From NCBI RefSeq assembly GCF_963666145.1, contig NZ_OY762614.1:3710501-3774500 (forward strand): a stretch of 64,000 bases of DNA, in the 5' to 3' direction. Source of the DNA: an uncultured Desulfobacter sp. Lineage in GTDB: Bacteria; Desulfobacterota; Desulfobacteria; Desulfobacterales; Desulfobacteraceae. The position numbers and the translations under genes are program-made. The notes under the pieces are model-generated. The model saw only the letters and a list, made by a program, of their open reading frames with translations, was not told the DNA's origin and searched no databases. Positions within the stretch are counted from its first letter, which is position 1; every line of letters begins with the position of its first letter. Shown piece after piece: positions 1-10,227 of the stretch.

Positions 1-2
1 AA

Positions 3-1049
3 GGGTTTGTTTATGAATCCTTCAGGCTTAACAAAACGATGCTTGTGAATGATATGGTATGGCTTAAAAGTAAATTTCCCCAGAGCCGTGAGATGGTCGA
101 CCGTATCAAACCCCGCTCTTTTGTCGTCACCCCCATTGAAGTGGACGGTTCGCCCATCGGCATCATGATTGCCGGAAATACGGTCACCCTCCGAAAATTG
201 GACAATAATGACATGTATATCATTATGGGCGTTGCCCAGCAGATTGGCAGTGTCTACAGGCGACAGCAGTGTGAAACCCAGCAGATTGAGTTTAAACGCC
301 AGATCGTTCAGCTTCAGAAAATGGAGGCTCTTGGCGTCCTGGCCGGCGGCATTGCCCATGATTTTAATAATATTTTATCCCCCATCCTCGGGTATACGGA
401 TTTATGCCTGTCATTATGCCATGATGATGAGAAGATGTTTCAATACCTGCGTCGGGTGAAAAGTGCATCGGGCAGGGCCCAGGACCTGGTGGCCCAGATT
501 CTGGCATTCAGCCGCCAGGGGGAAAAGGAGTATATCCGCTGCCATCCCGGACCCATCATCAAGGAGAGTTTAAAGCTGCTGAGCGCCTCGGTTCCTAAAA
601 ATATAAAGATCGAAACGTTGATCACAGCAGATCTTTCGCCCATTATGGCAGATCCCACCCAGATCCATCAGCTTGTCATGAATCTTTGCACCAATGCCCA
701 CCATGCCATGATCCACAAAGGGGGCGTGCTTACCGTGCGTCTGGATGAAATCCAGGTTCGAGAACGTCCCCTGGAAGAGACACAACAGATGCTGCCGGGG
801 CCCTATCTGCATTTGCAGGTGACGGATACCGGACACGGGATGAGCCAGGCCGTCATGGACAATATATTTGAGCCCTATTTCACAACAAAGGTACGGGGAC
901 GGGGTACGGGCATGGGGCTTCCCATTATCAAGGGTATTGTGGCCCGGCTCAAGGGCTATATCTTTGTGGACAGCACGGAAGGAGAGGGCAGCTGTTTTGA
1001 TATCTACCTGCCCCAGACGGTTGAAAATAAATCCATACAACATAGGTAA
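3..1049 (+). CDS. Sensor histidine kinase (5'-partial)
   Basis: Cytoplasmic two-component kinase that would autophosphorylate on His and pass phosphate to a response regulator. The frame is open to the left edge, so the N-terminus is missing. The visible part starts with the end of a GAF- or PAS-like sensor region (the IGIMIAGN stretch), then a HisKA dimerisation helix with the phospho-acceptor in GGIAHDFNNIL (His codon 357-359), then a full ATPase domain: N box NLCTNAHHAM, G1 DTGHGM, F box IFEPYFTTK and G2 GTGMGLPI. There is no receiver domain after the ATPase, and the protein stops soon after it. No partner regulator lies downstream; the next gene begins an efflux operon about 265 bp away. 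The family is certain, the signal unknown. Confidence 0.93.
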   Translation, partial: GFVYESFRLNKTMLVNDMVWLKSKFPQSREMVDRIKPRSFVVTPIEVDGSPIGIMIAGNTVTLRKLDNNDMYIIMGVAQQIGSVYRRQQCETQQIEFKRQIVQLQKMEALGVLAGGIAHDFNNILSPILGYTDLCLSLCHDDEKMFQYLRRVKSASGRAQDLVAQILAFSRQGEKEYIRCHPGPIIKESLKLLSASVPKNIKIETLITADLSPIMADPTQIHQLVMNLCTNAHHAMIHKGGVLTVRLDEIQVRERPLEETQQMLPGPYLHLQVTDTGHGMSQAVMDNIFEPYFTTKVRGRGTGMGLPIIKGIVARLKGYIFVDSTEGEGSCFDIYLPQTVENKSIQHR

Positions 1050-1315
1050 AACACGGCCTTTGTCTGCTTTGTTGCTTTCTATCTAGTTTTTTAGAAAAAT
1101 GGTTTAAAATCCTGGGGCATTAGTATAATAAATATTAGGAATATCAAGAATAAATTTTGCTTAATCGTGTTCGTAGTAAAGCGGGTCAAAATGTAAGGGT
1201 TTAGTATTTTGGTTTAAATTTGTGCCCATCCGTAAATATTTTCGTCTCCGACTCTTTTCTAAATGAAAAAGTCTTAATCTATGGGTGAACACTAACGCAT
1301 GGATGTGTGGGAATC

Positions 1316-2485
1316 ATGAAAACGAAACTAAGCGTTGTGCTCCTGGTGCTCGTCTCGCTGGTTTGGACACCGGCCTGTAAGGAATCTGAACAAAAAACAG
1401 CCAAGGCCATTCCGCCTGTATCCGTCAGCGTGTATCAGACATACGCCGAGGATGTCCCCATTTATCATACCTTTGTGGGCCAGATTTACGGTGCCAAAGA
1501 TATTGCCATACGGGCCCGGGTGGAAGGGTTCTTAAAAGGGGTTCACTTCAAGGAGGGGGCACCGGTGAAGGCAGGAGATCTGCTTTACACCATTGAAAGC
1601 CAGCCTTTTGAGGCCCAGGTTGCTTCCATGGAAGGCCTTCTTGCAGAGGCCCGGACCCAACTGGTCAAGACCAAACGGGATCTGGACCGATACCGGCCCC
1701 TGGCAAAGATGAATGCTGTATCCCAAAGTGATCTTGATGGCGCTGTGGCGGCCTATGATGCGGCAAAAGCCGGTGTGACGGCCGCCCAGGCCAATGTCCG
1801 GGCCGCCCAGATCCAGATGGGATATACCAAGGTCTATTCGCCAATTGACGGCATCATCGGAAAAACAAAGGCTAAAGTCGGGGACTTTGTGGGCCGTGAT
1901 CCCAACCCAGTCATTTTAAATACCGTTTCCAACACCAATTCCGTTTTAGCCGAGTTTTTTCTCACAGAGTCCCAATATCTTGGGGCCGCCCGCCAGATTG
2001 AGGCGGCCAGGCAGGCGGGCATGGACAAAGAAAAAAACTTTGATGCCGATATTCAGTTAATTCTGGCCGATGGTTCTGTTTACCCCCACAAGGGAACGCC
2101 AAGTTTTTTGGACCGGCAGATTGATCCCGCCACCGGAGCCATTCTGGTGCAGGTTTCCTTTCCCAATCCCAACGGTCTGTTGCGTCCGGGCCAGTTCGCT
2201 AAAATCAAGGCCATGATTGACAGCGTTAAGGACGGGGTCCTGGTTCCCCAGCGTTGCGTCACCGATCTGCAGGGTCTTAAGAAGGTGTTTGTGGTGGGTG
2301 AAGACGGTGCCGTCAAGGAGCAGGATGTGACACTGGGACCGGAGGTGGATAATTTCGTTCTGATCGTAAAAGGTCTTTCCGGGGGTGAGTCCATCGTGTA
2401 CGAAGGATTGCAGAAGGTGGCCGACGGGACAAAGGTGACGGCGAAACCGGTGAAGGTGGAGCGTATAGCACAGGAAGAAAGCTAA
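1316..2485 (+). CDS. RND efflux periplasmic adaptor (MFP, AcrA/MexA type)
   Basis: Membrane-fusion adaptor that links an inner-membrane RND pump to the outer-membrane channel. The N-terminus is a signal peptide ending at a weak lipobox (TPAC), so it is probably a lipoprotein. A biotinyl-lipoyl half (VRARVEGFLKGVHFKEGAPV type) flanks a coiled-coil hairpin at about residues 95-165, followed by the second lipoyl half (YSPIDGIIGKTKAKVGD) and beta-barrel. I chose ATG 1316 over an in-frame GTG at 1307 because GGGA lies just upstream of it and the signal peptide then starts MKTK. The stop and the pump start share TAATG at 2483-2487, implying translational coupling. First gene of a three-gene operon. 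Confidence 0.95.
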   Translation: MKTKLSVVLLVLVSLVWTPACKESEQKTAKAIPPVSVSVYQTYAEDVPIYHTFVGQIYGAKDIAIRARVEGFLKGVHFKEGAPVKAGDLLYTIESQPFEAQVASMEGLLAEARTQLVKTKRDLDRYRPLAKMNAVSQSDLDGAVAAYDAAKAGVTAAQANVRAAQIQMGYTKVYSPIDGIIGKTKAKVGDFVGRDPNPVILNTVSNTNSVLAEFFLTESQYLGAARQIEAARQAGMDKEKNFDADIQLILADGSVYPHKGTPSFLDRQIDPATGAILVQVSFPNPNGLLRPGQFAKIKAMIDSVKDGVLVPQRCVTDLQGLKKVFVVGEDGAVKEQDVTLGPEVDNFVLIVKGLSGGESIVYEGLQKVADGTKVTAKPVKVERIAQEES

Positions 2486-5400
2486 TGGGCGCTTTTTTTG
2501 TTCGGCGACCTGTTGTCGCCATGGTTATTGCGATTGTTACGATCATTCTCGGTGTTTTGTCTGCTATGCAGCTGCCCATGGAGCAGTATCCCAATATTAC
2601 CCCTCCCATCGTTCAGGTGCGGGCCAGCTACACCGGTGCCAATGCCGCCAATGTGGAAGCCTCGGTGGCCACACCCCTTGAACAGGAGATCAACGGCGTG
2701 GACAACATGCTGTATATGAAGTCGGTGAATGCCAATGACGGGACCATGACCATCAACGTTTCCTTTGAAATTGGTACGGACCCGGACATGAACACCGTGT
2801 TTGTTCAAAATCGCGTGTCAGCCGCCACGGCCAAACTGCCTGAAGAGGTAAAGCGGCTCGGGGTCTCCACCCAGAAATCCTTGCCCAATATTCTGATGCT
2901 GGTGTCTCTCACCGATGCGGACGGCAAATATGACCAGACGTTTTTAAACAACTACGCCTTGATCAATATTAAGGACGCTTTGGCACGGTTGAAAGGTATC
3001 GGACGCGTGGATGTTCTGGGTGGTTCTGACTACTCCATGCGCATCTGGATCAAGCCGGACCGCCTGGCCCAGCTGGACATGACCGTGTCTGAAATCACCA
3101 ATGCCATCAAGGCCCAGAATATTATTGTTCCCGGCGGCAAGTTCGGTGCGGAACCGGCGCCTGAAGGCACCGAATTTACCTATACCGTTCGCCTGCCTGA
3201 CCGCCTGGCGTCCAAAGCGGCCTTTGGCGATATCGTGATCCGCACCACAGAGACCGGGGCCCAGGTTAAGATTAAGGACGTGGCCCGGGTGGAGCTGGGC
3301 GTGGAGTCCTACAACGTCTTTTCCCGCATGAACGGCAATCCCTGTTCCATTATTGCCCTGTACCAGGCCCCGGGCTCCAATGCCGTGAACCTGGCCAAGC
3401 AAATTCGGTCTGTGATGTCCCAGCTGTCCAAATCCTTTCCCAAGGGTATGCAGTATGATGTCTCTTTGGATGCCACACTGCCCATCACCAAAGGCATTAA
3501 TGAAATCGTTGAAACCCTTTTGATTGCCCTGGCTTTGGTTGTTTTTGTGGTGTTTATCTTTATCCAGGACTGGCGGGCCACGTTGATTCCCACCATTGCC
3601 ATTCCGGTCTCCCTGCTTGGCGCCTTTGTGGCGTTTCCCCTTTTGGGATTTACGGTGAACAACCTGTCGTTGCTCGGGCTGGTGCTGGCCATTGGTATTG
3701 TGGTGGATGACGCCATCGTGGTGGTGGAGGCGGTCCAGGTTAATATTGCCAAGGGCATGGACGCCAAAACCGCCACCGTCGAAGCCATGCGCGAGGTTAC
3801 CGCACCTGTTATTGCCACCACCCTGGTCCTTGTGGCGGTGTTTTTGCCGGTTGCGGCCATGGGGGGCATTACCGGGCGGCTCTATCAGCAGTTTGCCTTG
3901 ACCATTGTGGTCTCGGTATTGTTCTCCTCAATCAATGCACTCTCTTTAAGTCCTGCGCTTTGCGGACTTTTGCTCAAGGCGCCCAAACCCTACCGGGGAC
4001 CTTTGGGGTGGTTTTTTTCAGTATTTAATAAAGCCTTTGACGCATCCACCAACGTCTATACCCGCATTACCAAAATGGTGGCCCGCAAGGCGATTCTGGG
4101 TATCCTTTTCATTGTTGCCGTGTGCCTGGGTACAGGCGTTGTGGGCAAACTTTTGCCCGGCGGGTTTATCCCCACAGAAGACATGGGGTATTTCATGGTG
4201 AATATGCAGCTGCCCGATGCCGCGTCCCTGCAGCGTTCGGATGCCGTGGCCAAACAGGTGGAAAAGATCCTTGCCAGACATCCGGAAGTGGCATATGTGA
4301 CCAATGCCACGGGGTTTTCCATGCTCTCCTCCTCCATGGGCCCCAATTACGGGTTCTTATTTGTTTCCCTTAAAGACTGGGACGAACGCGCGAAAACAGC
4401 CGATGAACTGGTCAATGAGGTCAATAAAGAGTTTTATTTCGGGGTGAACCAGGCCCAGGTCTTTGCCTTTTCGCCACCGGCCATCCCGGGGCTTGGCACG
4501 GGTTCAGGTTTTACCTTCATGCTCCAGGACCGTGTGGGCAACACCCCGGCCTATTTGGGACACCAAGCCACGCAGTTCATTGCAGCCGCCAAAAAACGTC
4601 CGGAAATCGGATCGATTCGCACCACTTTCAGCCCCAACGTGCCCCAGAAACTGATTGAGGTGAACCGGGACAAAGCACTCAAGGCCGGTGTCAGTCTCAA
4701 TGACATTTACACGGCCATCGGCACATTTTTAGGCGGCTCCTATGTCAACGATTTCAACCGCTTTGGGCGTCTGTACCGGGCCTATATCCAGGCCGAACCC
4801 GACTACCGGCGCAACGCCAAAAAACTGGGGCAGTTTTTTGTAAAAAACAAGGCGGGCAAAAGCGTACCTTTGTCCGCATTTATCAAGGTCAAAGAGGTGT
4901 ACGGGCCTGATTACACCAACCGGTTTAACCTGATGCGGGCCGCAGAAATATCCGGAACCCCTGCCCAGGGGTATACATCCGTCCAGGCCATGACGGCCCT
5001 GGAAGAGGTGGCGGCCGAAGTGCTGCCCGATGACATGACCTATGCCTGGAGCGACATGTCCTACCAGGAAAAGGCCGCTTCCGGCACCGGGGCCATGGTC
5101 TTTGTTTTCTCTCTAATTTTTGTGTTTTTGATTCTGGCCGCCCAGTATGAAAGCTGGTCGCTTCCCTTCAGCATTTTATTGGGAACCCCCTTTGCCCTGT
5201 TCGGGGCCCTGGGCCTTGTCTATCTTGCACGGTTTTTTGATCTGACCTATGAAAACAATGTCTTTGCCCAGATTTCCCTTGTAATGCTCATCGGTATGGC
5301 TGCCAAAAATGCCATTTTGATTGTGGAGTTTGCAAATATTAAATTCAACGAAGGAATGAGCCTGTTTGATGCGGCCGTTGAGTCGGCGAAAATACGGTTC

Positions 5401-5625
5401 CGTCCCATTTTAATGACGGCATTTTCCTTTATTCTTGGAATTTTACCCCTGGTGGTGGCCACGGGTGCCGGTGCCTTGTCCCGTAAAGTCATGGGCGTGG
5501 CGCTGTTAGGCGGCATGTGCCTGGCCACATTGCTTGGGGTCTTTTTATATCCCATGCTTTTTGTGGTGATCGGCAAACTGTGTCGGTATGAGAAGAAACG
5601 GGATTTGGCTAACAAGAAAGCGTAA
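2485..5625 (+). CDS. RND efflux pump, AcrB/MexB (HAE-1) type
   Basis: Proton-driven inner-membrane exporter of drugs or other amphiphiles. At 1046 residues it has the normal length of the HAE-1 family. The layout is a first membrane helix, a large periplasmic loop, helices 2-7, a second loop and helices 8-12. The proton-relay residues are visible: Asp408-Asp409 in GIVVDDAIVVVE and Lys941 in GMAAKNAILIVEF, matching AcrB Asp407/Asp408 and Lys940. It overlaps the adaptor stop by one base and is followed by the channel gene after 5 bp. No local regulator of the TetR or MarR type is seen, so control is probably from elsewhere. Substrate cannot be deduced. Confidence 0.97.
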   Translation: MGAFFVRRPVVAMVIAIVTIILGVLSAMQLPMEQYPNITPPIVQVRASYTGANAANVEASVATPLEQEINGVDNMLYMKSVNANDGTMTINVSFEIGTDPDMNTVFVQNRVSAATAKLPEEVKRLGVSTQKSLPNILMLVSLTDADGKYDQTFLNNYALINIKDALARLKGIGRVDVLGGSDYSMRIWIKPDRLAQLDMTVSEITNAIKAQNIIVPGGKFGAEPAPEGTEFTYTVRLPDRLASKAAFGDIVIRTTETGAQVKIKDVARVELGVESYNVFSRMNGNPCSIIALYQAPGSNAVNLAKQIRSVMSQLSKSFPKGMQYDVSLDATLPITKGINEIVETLLIALALVVFVVFIFIQDWRATLIPTIAIPVSLLGAFVAFPLLGFTVNNLSLLGLVLAIGIVVDDAIVVVEAVQVNIAKGMDAKTATVEAMREVTAPVIATTLVLVAVFLPVAAMGGITGRLYQQFALTIVVSVLFSSINALSLSPALCGLLLKAPKPYRGPLGWFFSVFNKAFDASTNVYTRITKMVARKAILGILFIVAVCLGTGVVGKLLPGGFIPTEDMGYFMVNMQLPDAASLQRSDAVAKQVEKILARHPEVAYVTNATGFSMLSSSMGPNYGFLFVSLKDWDERAKTADELVNEVNKEFYFGVNQAQVFAFSPPAIPGLGTGSGFTFMLQDRVGNTPAYLGHQATQFIAAAKKRPEIGSIRTTFSPNVPQKLIEVNRDKALKAGVSLNDIYTAIGTFLGGSYVNDFNRFGRLYRAYIQAEPDYRRNAKKLGQFFVKNKAGKSVPLSAFIKVKEVYGPDYTNRFNLMRAAEISGTPAQGYTSVQAMTALEEVAAEVLPDDMTYAWSDMSYQEKAASGTGAMVFVFSLIFVFLILAAQYESWSLPFSILLGTPFALFGALGLVYLARFFDLTYENNVFAQISLVMLIGMAAKNAILIVEFANIKFNEGMSLFDAAVESAKIRFRPILMTAFSFILGILPLVVATGAGALSRKVMGVALLGGMCLATLLGVFLYPMLFVVIGKLCRYEKKRDLANKKA

Positions 5626-5630
5626 ACATT

Positions 5631-7088
5631 ATGGTTATGAATAGATTATTATCCATTTCGGCATTATTTGTCCTCCTGATCCTCTTTGCAGGATTCGGAC
5701 TGTCCGGCTGTCTTACATTAGGACCTGATTTTGAAACCCCGGTGGTGGATGTGCCGGCCGCCTACCGGTTTGCCCCGGCCGACGCCGGCGGTGATCAGGA
5801 TTTAAAGTGGTGGGAGCTGTTTAAAGATCCCGTGCTCTATGAGCTTGTGACCACAGCCCTGGAAAACAACCAGGATCTGAAAACGGCATTAAGCCGGATT
5901 GAAGAGGCCAGATTTTCTTTCGGGATGACCCGGGCCGACAGGTTCCCATCCCTCGATCTTGGTGGCGGCGGGTTTATAGGCAACTATTCGGGAACAAGGT
6001 CTACGTTTACCAACAAAAATTTATATATATCCCCCACCTTGTCCTGGGAACTGGATTTCTGGGGAAAATTCAAACGGGCCACGACGGCTGCCCAAGCGCA
6101 GATTCTGGCCTCGGCCTATGGGGCCTGGGCGGTGCGCACCACGCTGATTGCCGATGTGGTCTCTACCTATTATCAGCTTCTGGACTATCGCCAGCGCCTG
6201 GCGATGTCCAAGGAGACCCTTACCTCACGCCAGGCCGGCCTGGATATCATTACCAAACGGTTTGACAAAGGCATCATCCCGGAAATTGATGTGAACCAGG
6301 CCCAGATTCAGTTGGAAGTGGCCGCCGGTGCCATCCCCTCCTATGAACGGCTCATTGCCAAAACCGAACATCGTTTGAGGTTGCTCATGGGAAGTTTGCC
6401 CGGGGGGGTTCGGACGGGCATTGCGCTGGATAAACAACCCTTGCCGCCCATGATCCCTGTGGGTATGCCTGCCTCCCTTCTGGAGCGCCGCCCTGAAATT
6501 AAAAACGCCCTGGCCCTTGTGCACGCCGCCAACGAAAATATCGGCGTGGCCGTGGCCCAGCGGTTTCCGGCCATCAGTCTGACCGGCGTCCTGGGGCTTG
6601 CTTCTTCCGAAGTGTCGAATATCACCAACCACGGCGGGATATGGAATCTGAGCGGCAGCCTATTGGGGCCCTTGTTTGATTTTAACAAAAGTAAATTCCG
6701 TGTGGAAGTGGCCAAAGAACAGACCCGTCAGGCGCTGTTCAACTACCAGGAAGTTGTGCTTACCGCATTTAAAGAGGTGGAGGATGCCCTGGTGGAAGTG
6801 GATACCTACCGAAGGGAAAGTGACGCGTCCCAGCGAAAGATGGCTGCGGCTGAGAATGCGTATAAACTCTCTTTTGAACGGTATGACAAGGGGATCAGTT
6901 CCTATCTTGAAGTGCTGGATTCCCAGCGCACTCTGTTTTCTACCCAGCTGGAGTATTCCCAGAACCGGCAACTCTATTTCACTGCCTATGTCAATCTTTA
7001 TAAATCCCTTGGCGGGGGGTGGCTCTCTCAACGGACTGACGTAGTGGAAAACGGTGCTGAACCATACGGTGAAGGTCAACAATTCTGA
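5631..7088 (+). CDS. Outer-membrane efflux lipoprotein (TolC/OprM, NodT family)
   Basis: Outer-membrane channel of the tripartite pump. A lipoprotein signal peptide ends at LSGC (about residue 27). Two duplicated outer-membrane efflux repeats follow, with the family motifs LSWELDFWGKFKRAT near residue 140, long alpha-helical coiled coils, and the second-repeat motif SFERYDKGISSYLEVLDSQR near residue 420. Length (485 aa) is typical of OprM. It starts 5 bp after the pump stop; a second in-frame ATG at 5637 is also possible. The operon closes with a terminator at 7096-7168. Confidence 0.95.
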   Translation: MVMNRLLSISALFVLLILFAGFGLSGCLTLGPDFETPVVDVPAAYRFAPADAGGDQDLKWWELFKDPVLYELVTTALENNQDLKTALSRIEEARFSFGMTRADRFPSLDLGGGGFIGNYSGTRSTFTNKNLYISPTLSWELDFWGKFKRATTAAQAQILASAYGAWAVRTTLIADVVSTYYQLLDYRQRLAMSKETLTSRQAGLDIITKRFDKGIIPEIDVNQAQIQLEVAAGAIPSYERLIAKTEHRLRLLMGSLPGGVRTGIALDKQPLPPMIPVGMPASLLERRPEIKNALALVHAANENIGVAVAQRFPAISLTGVLGLASSEVSNITNHGGIWNLSGSLLGPLFDFNKSKFRVEVAKEQTRQALFNYQEVVLTAFKEVEDALVEVDTYRRESDASQRKMAAAENAYKLSFERYDKGISSYLEVLDSQRTLFSTQLEYSQNRQLYFTAYVNLYKSLGGGWLSQRTDVVENGAEPYGEGQQF

Positions 7089-7095
7089 TCTTATT

Positions 7096-7168
7096 CTCAC
7101 ACAAAGCCTCAAAGTCACAAAGGGTGTAAACCCTAACAGAATCTTTGTGTCTTAGTGTGAGTTTTTTT
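7096..7168 (+). terminator. Terminator of the RND efflux operon
   Basis: The arms CTCACAC (7096-7102) and GTGTGAG (7155-7161) pair, with further internal CAAAG/CTTTG pairing, and are followed directly by seven T. The position just after the outer-membrane channel gene fits a Rho-independent terminator. Confidence 0.8.
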
Positions 7169-7184
7169 GATATAAGACAGGGCT

Positions 7185-9773
7185 ATGGACACTGCGAAAA
7201 CCACATTACCTTCCTTTGAAGGCAACAAAAAGATCCAGGCGGCCCGGGCCTTTGTCAGAGACACCCTGTGCCATATCTATCTGACTGGCAAGGCCGGTAC
7301 CGGTAAAACCACATTCTTGAAATCCCTGCAGGCGTTCTGCCCCAAGCAGTTTATGGTTGCTGCGCCCACGGGCGTTGCTGCTGTAAATGCCGGTGGCGTG
7401 ACCCTGCATTCCTTTTTTCAGATTCCCTTGGGGCCGTTTTTGCCAGGGCAGAGTGATCGCCTCCAGGACAACCGGCGCTTTTTCAGGTTTTCCAAGGTAA
7501 AAAAACAGATCATCACCGGACTTGACCTTTTGGTGATTGATGAAATTTCCATGGTCCGGGCGGATCTGCTGGACGCGTTGGATGGGGTGTTGCGGCGGCT
7601 GCGCCGGGATGAACGGCCCTTTGGCGGGGTTCAGCTGCTACTCATCGGCGACCTGTTCCAATTGCCCCCGGTGACCAAACCCGAAGAATGGGATCTTTTG
7701 TCCAACTACTATGCCTCCCCGTATTTTTTTTCAAGCCAGGCGTTAAGCCGTTCCGAGCTGGTGACCATAGAGCTTGAGACCGTTTACCGTCAAAGTGATC
7801 CTGATTTCATCCGTCTGCTCAATGCCGTACGCGAAAACCGCATGGACAGGCACTGTACCGAAATCCTTAACCGGCAGGTGAGACCCGATCCCCCGGACCA
7901 GGGGTATATCACCCTGACCACACACAATCGAAAAGCCGAATCCATTAACAGCCTGAAACTTGCCCGGCTGCAAGCGACGGCACATACGATGGCTGCAAAA
8001 GTGACCGGTGATTTTCCGTCCCATGCCTTTCCCACAGGCGATCAGCTGATCCTTAAACCCGGTGCCCAGGTGATGTTTCTGCGCAACGATGCCTCTGCGG
8101 ATAAAAATTATTTCAACGGCACCATCGGGGAAGTCACCCATGTGGGAATCGACACCGTAACCGTGGCCTGCCGGGGCAGTGCAGGCAGAGCGGCTGGGGA
8201 ACGCGCATCGGATCAAAAGGACGGACCTGTTGTGGAAGTCAAACCGGTGGACTGGGAAAATGTTACCTACAAGGTCAACGAGGAAAATAACACCATCCAG
8301 CAGGAGGTGGTGGGAACATTCAAGCAGTTTCCGTTAAAACTTGCCTGGGCCGTTACCATTCATAAAAGCCAGGGTCTGACCTTTGACCGGGCCGTCGTGG
8401 ATGCCCAAAACGCCTTTGCCCACGGCCAGGTCTATGTGGCCTTGAGCCGCTGTACCGGCCTTGACGGGTTGGTGCTTACCGCTCCTGTACCGCCCAATGC
8501 CCTGGGTACCGATCCTGTGGTAGTGGAATTCATGAACCGCACGGCACCCCCGGACCAGGACCTTGCCGCAATTTTCAGATCCGCCCGGGCTGTCTGCCAG
8601 AAAACGTTGGTGCTGAAGTGTTTTGACTGTTCAAATTTCAGGCGCTTGTTTTTTTATTTTTTGAGGCTGGCAAGGGACAACTGCAATGTGCTGCGTATCC
8701 CGGGGCTCGGTGACCCGGACCAACTGGAAGCCGGTGCCCGGGACCAGGTGTTCCAGGTGAGCGATAAATTTCAGATTCAATTAAACCAGTTGATGGCAAA
8801 AGAGCCGCTGCCGGAGACAAGCGACGTTATTCAGGATCGGGTACGAAAGGCCAGTGCCTGGTTCGGCAACACCCTGGATCAGGTGTTTGGCCGTCTGCTG
8901 GAAAAAGGAGCGGTGGACACGGACAATGCGTCCCTGGCCAAGCAGGCGCAAAATGCCCTGGACAATTTAAAGCGCGAAGTGCATGTCAAAAGGGCCGGGA
9001 TTTTATCCTGCGCCGAGGGGTTTTCCACCGGCTCATATCTCAGGGCCGTATCATCCCAAACCATGGCCGATGCGCCGGGAACCGAGTCCAAAAAAAGTGC
9101 GGCTTCATCCACGACGGATTATACTGAACTGGACATTGCCCACCCAGACATGTTTCAGGCCTTGAAGGCCTGGCGGACAAGGATCGCAGCCGACCAAAAT
9201 GTCAAAGCGTTCCAGGTGGCCCATCAAAAAGTGTTGGTCCAGATCGCCGTCTGCCTGCCCCGGTCGAAAAAAACGCTGCAAGCTTTAAAAGGGGTGGGCC
9301 CGGCCACCGTGGAAAGCTATGGGGATGAACTGCTGGCCATGGTGGATGCATATTGCACTGAAAAAAATATCCCGGGCGATGAATCTCCACAGCCGCGTCC
9401 GGCAACCCAGATCCCGGAGAAAAATTCAGACAGCGGCGGTAACAAATCCCAGGGAGCGGGCACACCCCAGGCCAACACCCGGGACATCAGTCTGATGATG
9501 TTTAAAGACGGTCTGTCCGTGGAGGAGATTGCCCAGGAGCGGGGGTTAGCCGAGACCACCATCCAGGGGCACTTGTGCTCTTTTGTGGCCAAAGGCGAAC
9601 TGGCCGTCGATCAATTGGTTCAAGATGAAGAAAAACGGGCGGCCATTACGGCCGTGGTGGATCCGGATAAAAATTTGACCCAGATGAAAGAGGAACTGGG
9701 CGCCGAATATTCCTACGGTGAAATCCGGGCTGTCGTGGCTCATCTTGAACATCTTGCGTCTCTGAACGACTGA
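7185..9773 (+). CDS. Pif1/RecD-like helicase with HRDC and HTH C-terminal domains
   Basis: ATP-dependent 5'-3' DNA helicase of the Pif1-like group found in anaerobes. The N-terminal motor carries Walker A (GKAGTGKTT, residues 35-43), Walker B (LLVIDEISMV, about 115-124), the GDLFQLPPV motif and the late helicase motif WAVTIHKSQGLTFD followed by VALSRC near 385-430. An HRDC domain is seen at about 650-725 (FQVAHQKVL...LKGVGPATVESYG), and a winged helix-turn-helix of the HTH_40 kind at about 765-820 (MMFKDGLSVEEIAQERGLAETTI). The linker regions are low in conservation signals. It stands alone, 96 bp after the efflux operon. Role in replication or repair is inferred from family. Confidence 0.93.
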   Translation: MDTAKTTLPSFEGNKKIQAARAFVRDTLCHIYLTGKAGTGKTTFLKSLQAFCPKQFMVAAPTGVAAVNAGGVTLHSFFQIPLGPFLPGQSDRLQDNRRFFRFSKVKKQIITGLDLLVIDEISMVRADLLDALDGVLRRLRRDERPFGGVQLLLIGDLFQLPPVTKPEEWDLLSNYYASPYFFSSQALSRSELVTIELETVYRQSDPDFIRLLNAVRENRMDRHCTEILNRQVRPDPPDQGYITLTTHNRKAESINSLKLARLQATAHTMAAKVTGDFPSHAFPTGDQLILKPGAQVMFLRNDASADKNYFNGTIGEVTHVGIDTVTVACRGSAGRAAGERASDQKDGPVVEVKPVDWENVTYKVNEENNTIQQEVVGTFKQFPLKLAWAVTIHKSQGLTFDRAVVDAQNAFAHGQVYVALSRCTGLDGLVLTAPVPPNALGTDPVVVEFMNRTAPPDQDLAAIFRSARAVCQKTLVLKCFDCSNFRRLFFYFLRLARDNCNVLRIPGLGDPDQLEAGARDQVFQVSDKFQIQLNQLMAKEPLPETSDVIQDRVRKASAWFGNTLDQVFGRLLEKGAVDTDNASLAKQAQNALDNLKREVHVKRAGILSCAEGFSTGSYLRAVSSQTMADAPGTESKKSAASSTTDYTELDIAHPDMFQALKAWRTRIAADQNVKAFQVAHQKVLVQIAVCLPRSKKTLQALKGVGPATVESYGDELLAMVDAYCTEKNIPGDESPQPRPATQIPEKNSDSGGNKSQGAGTPQANTRDISLMMFKDGLSVEEIAQERGLAETTIQGHLCSFVAKGELAVDQLVQDEEKRAAITAVVDPDKNLTQMKEELGAEYSYGEIRAVVAHLEHLASLND

Positions 9774-9778
9774 ACGGT
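9765..9778 (+). repeat. Left copy of a 14-bp inverted repeat
   Basis: AACGACTGAACGGT here is the exact reverse complement of 10228-10241. The left copy spans the helicase stop codon. The pair brackets the orphan reverse-strand gene at 9876-10214. Confidence 0.6.
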
Positions 9779-9875
9779 TTCTCGTTAGATCGTTCGGCTT
9801 ATAGTCAGTTTGCTGACCGAGCGAATCGATTCGTCGACAAAACGTATATATGTCCCCCCCTATAAACGAGTTGTA

Positions 9876-10214
9876 TTATGTTAATGGCTTTTGAACGATT
9901 GGATTGCCTGCAATGCTTGGAAGATCAGGGATTTTTAATGTGTTAACAAAGGCCAACCCCGCCTCATCAACGCCAAGGGCGACTTTCAAGTCCTTTAAAT
10001 GCAAGGTGAAATAGGCAAGGGGGATATCAACGGCCACCTTTGAACAGAGGGCCGGGTACTCTTTGATGGACCTTAAAAGATCCAGATTGAATCCAACCTG
10101 TCGGCCTTTCAGAAATCGTTCTTTAAAGTTCGGATCCAGCCAGAGTACATTCTGCTTTTCGTCATAGGTCAGCCTGCGCGCCTTGAAGTGTTCCGTGATA
10201 AAATAGAGTTGCAT
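9876..10214 (-). CDS. Hypothetical protein, 112 aa
   Basis: Not recognised. The predicted protein has no signal peptide, membrane segment or metal motif; it mixes charged and hydrophobic residues (start MQLYFITEHFKARRL, middle QVGFNLDLLRSIKEYPALC) like a small soluble cytoplasmic protein. I prefer ATG 10214 to an in-frame GTG at 10229 because GGAG sits nine bases upstream. It is single, faces the helicase gene, and lies within a 14-bp inverted repeat pair with an insertion sequence immediately upstream, so its promoter region may be disturbed. It may be a genuine lineage-specific gene or part of a small inserted segment. Confidence 0.55.
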   Translation of the reverse strand: MQLYFITEHFKARRLTYDEKQNVLWLDPNFKERFLKGRQVGFNLDLLRSIKEYPALCSKVAVDIPLAYFTLHLKDLKVALGVDEAGLAFVNTLKIPDLPSIAGNPIVQKPLT

Positions 10215-10227
10215 GTTCCTGTGCTCC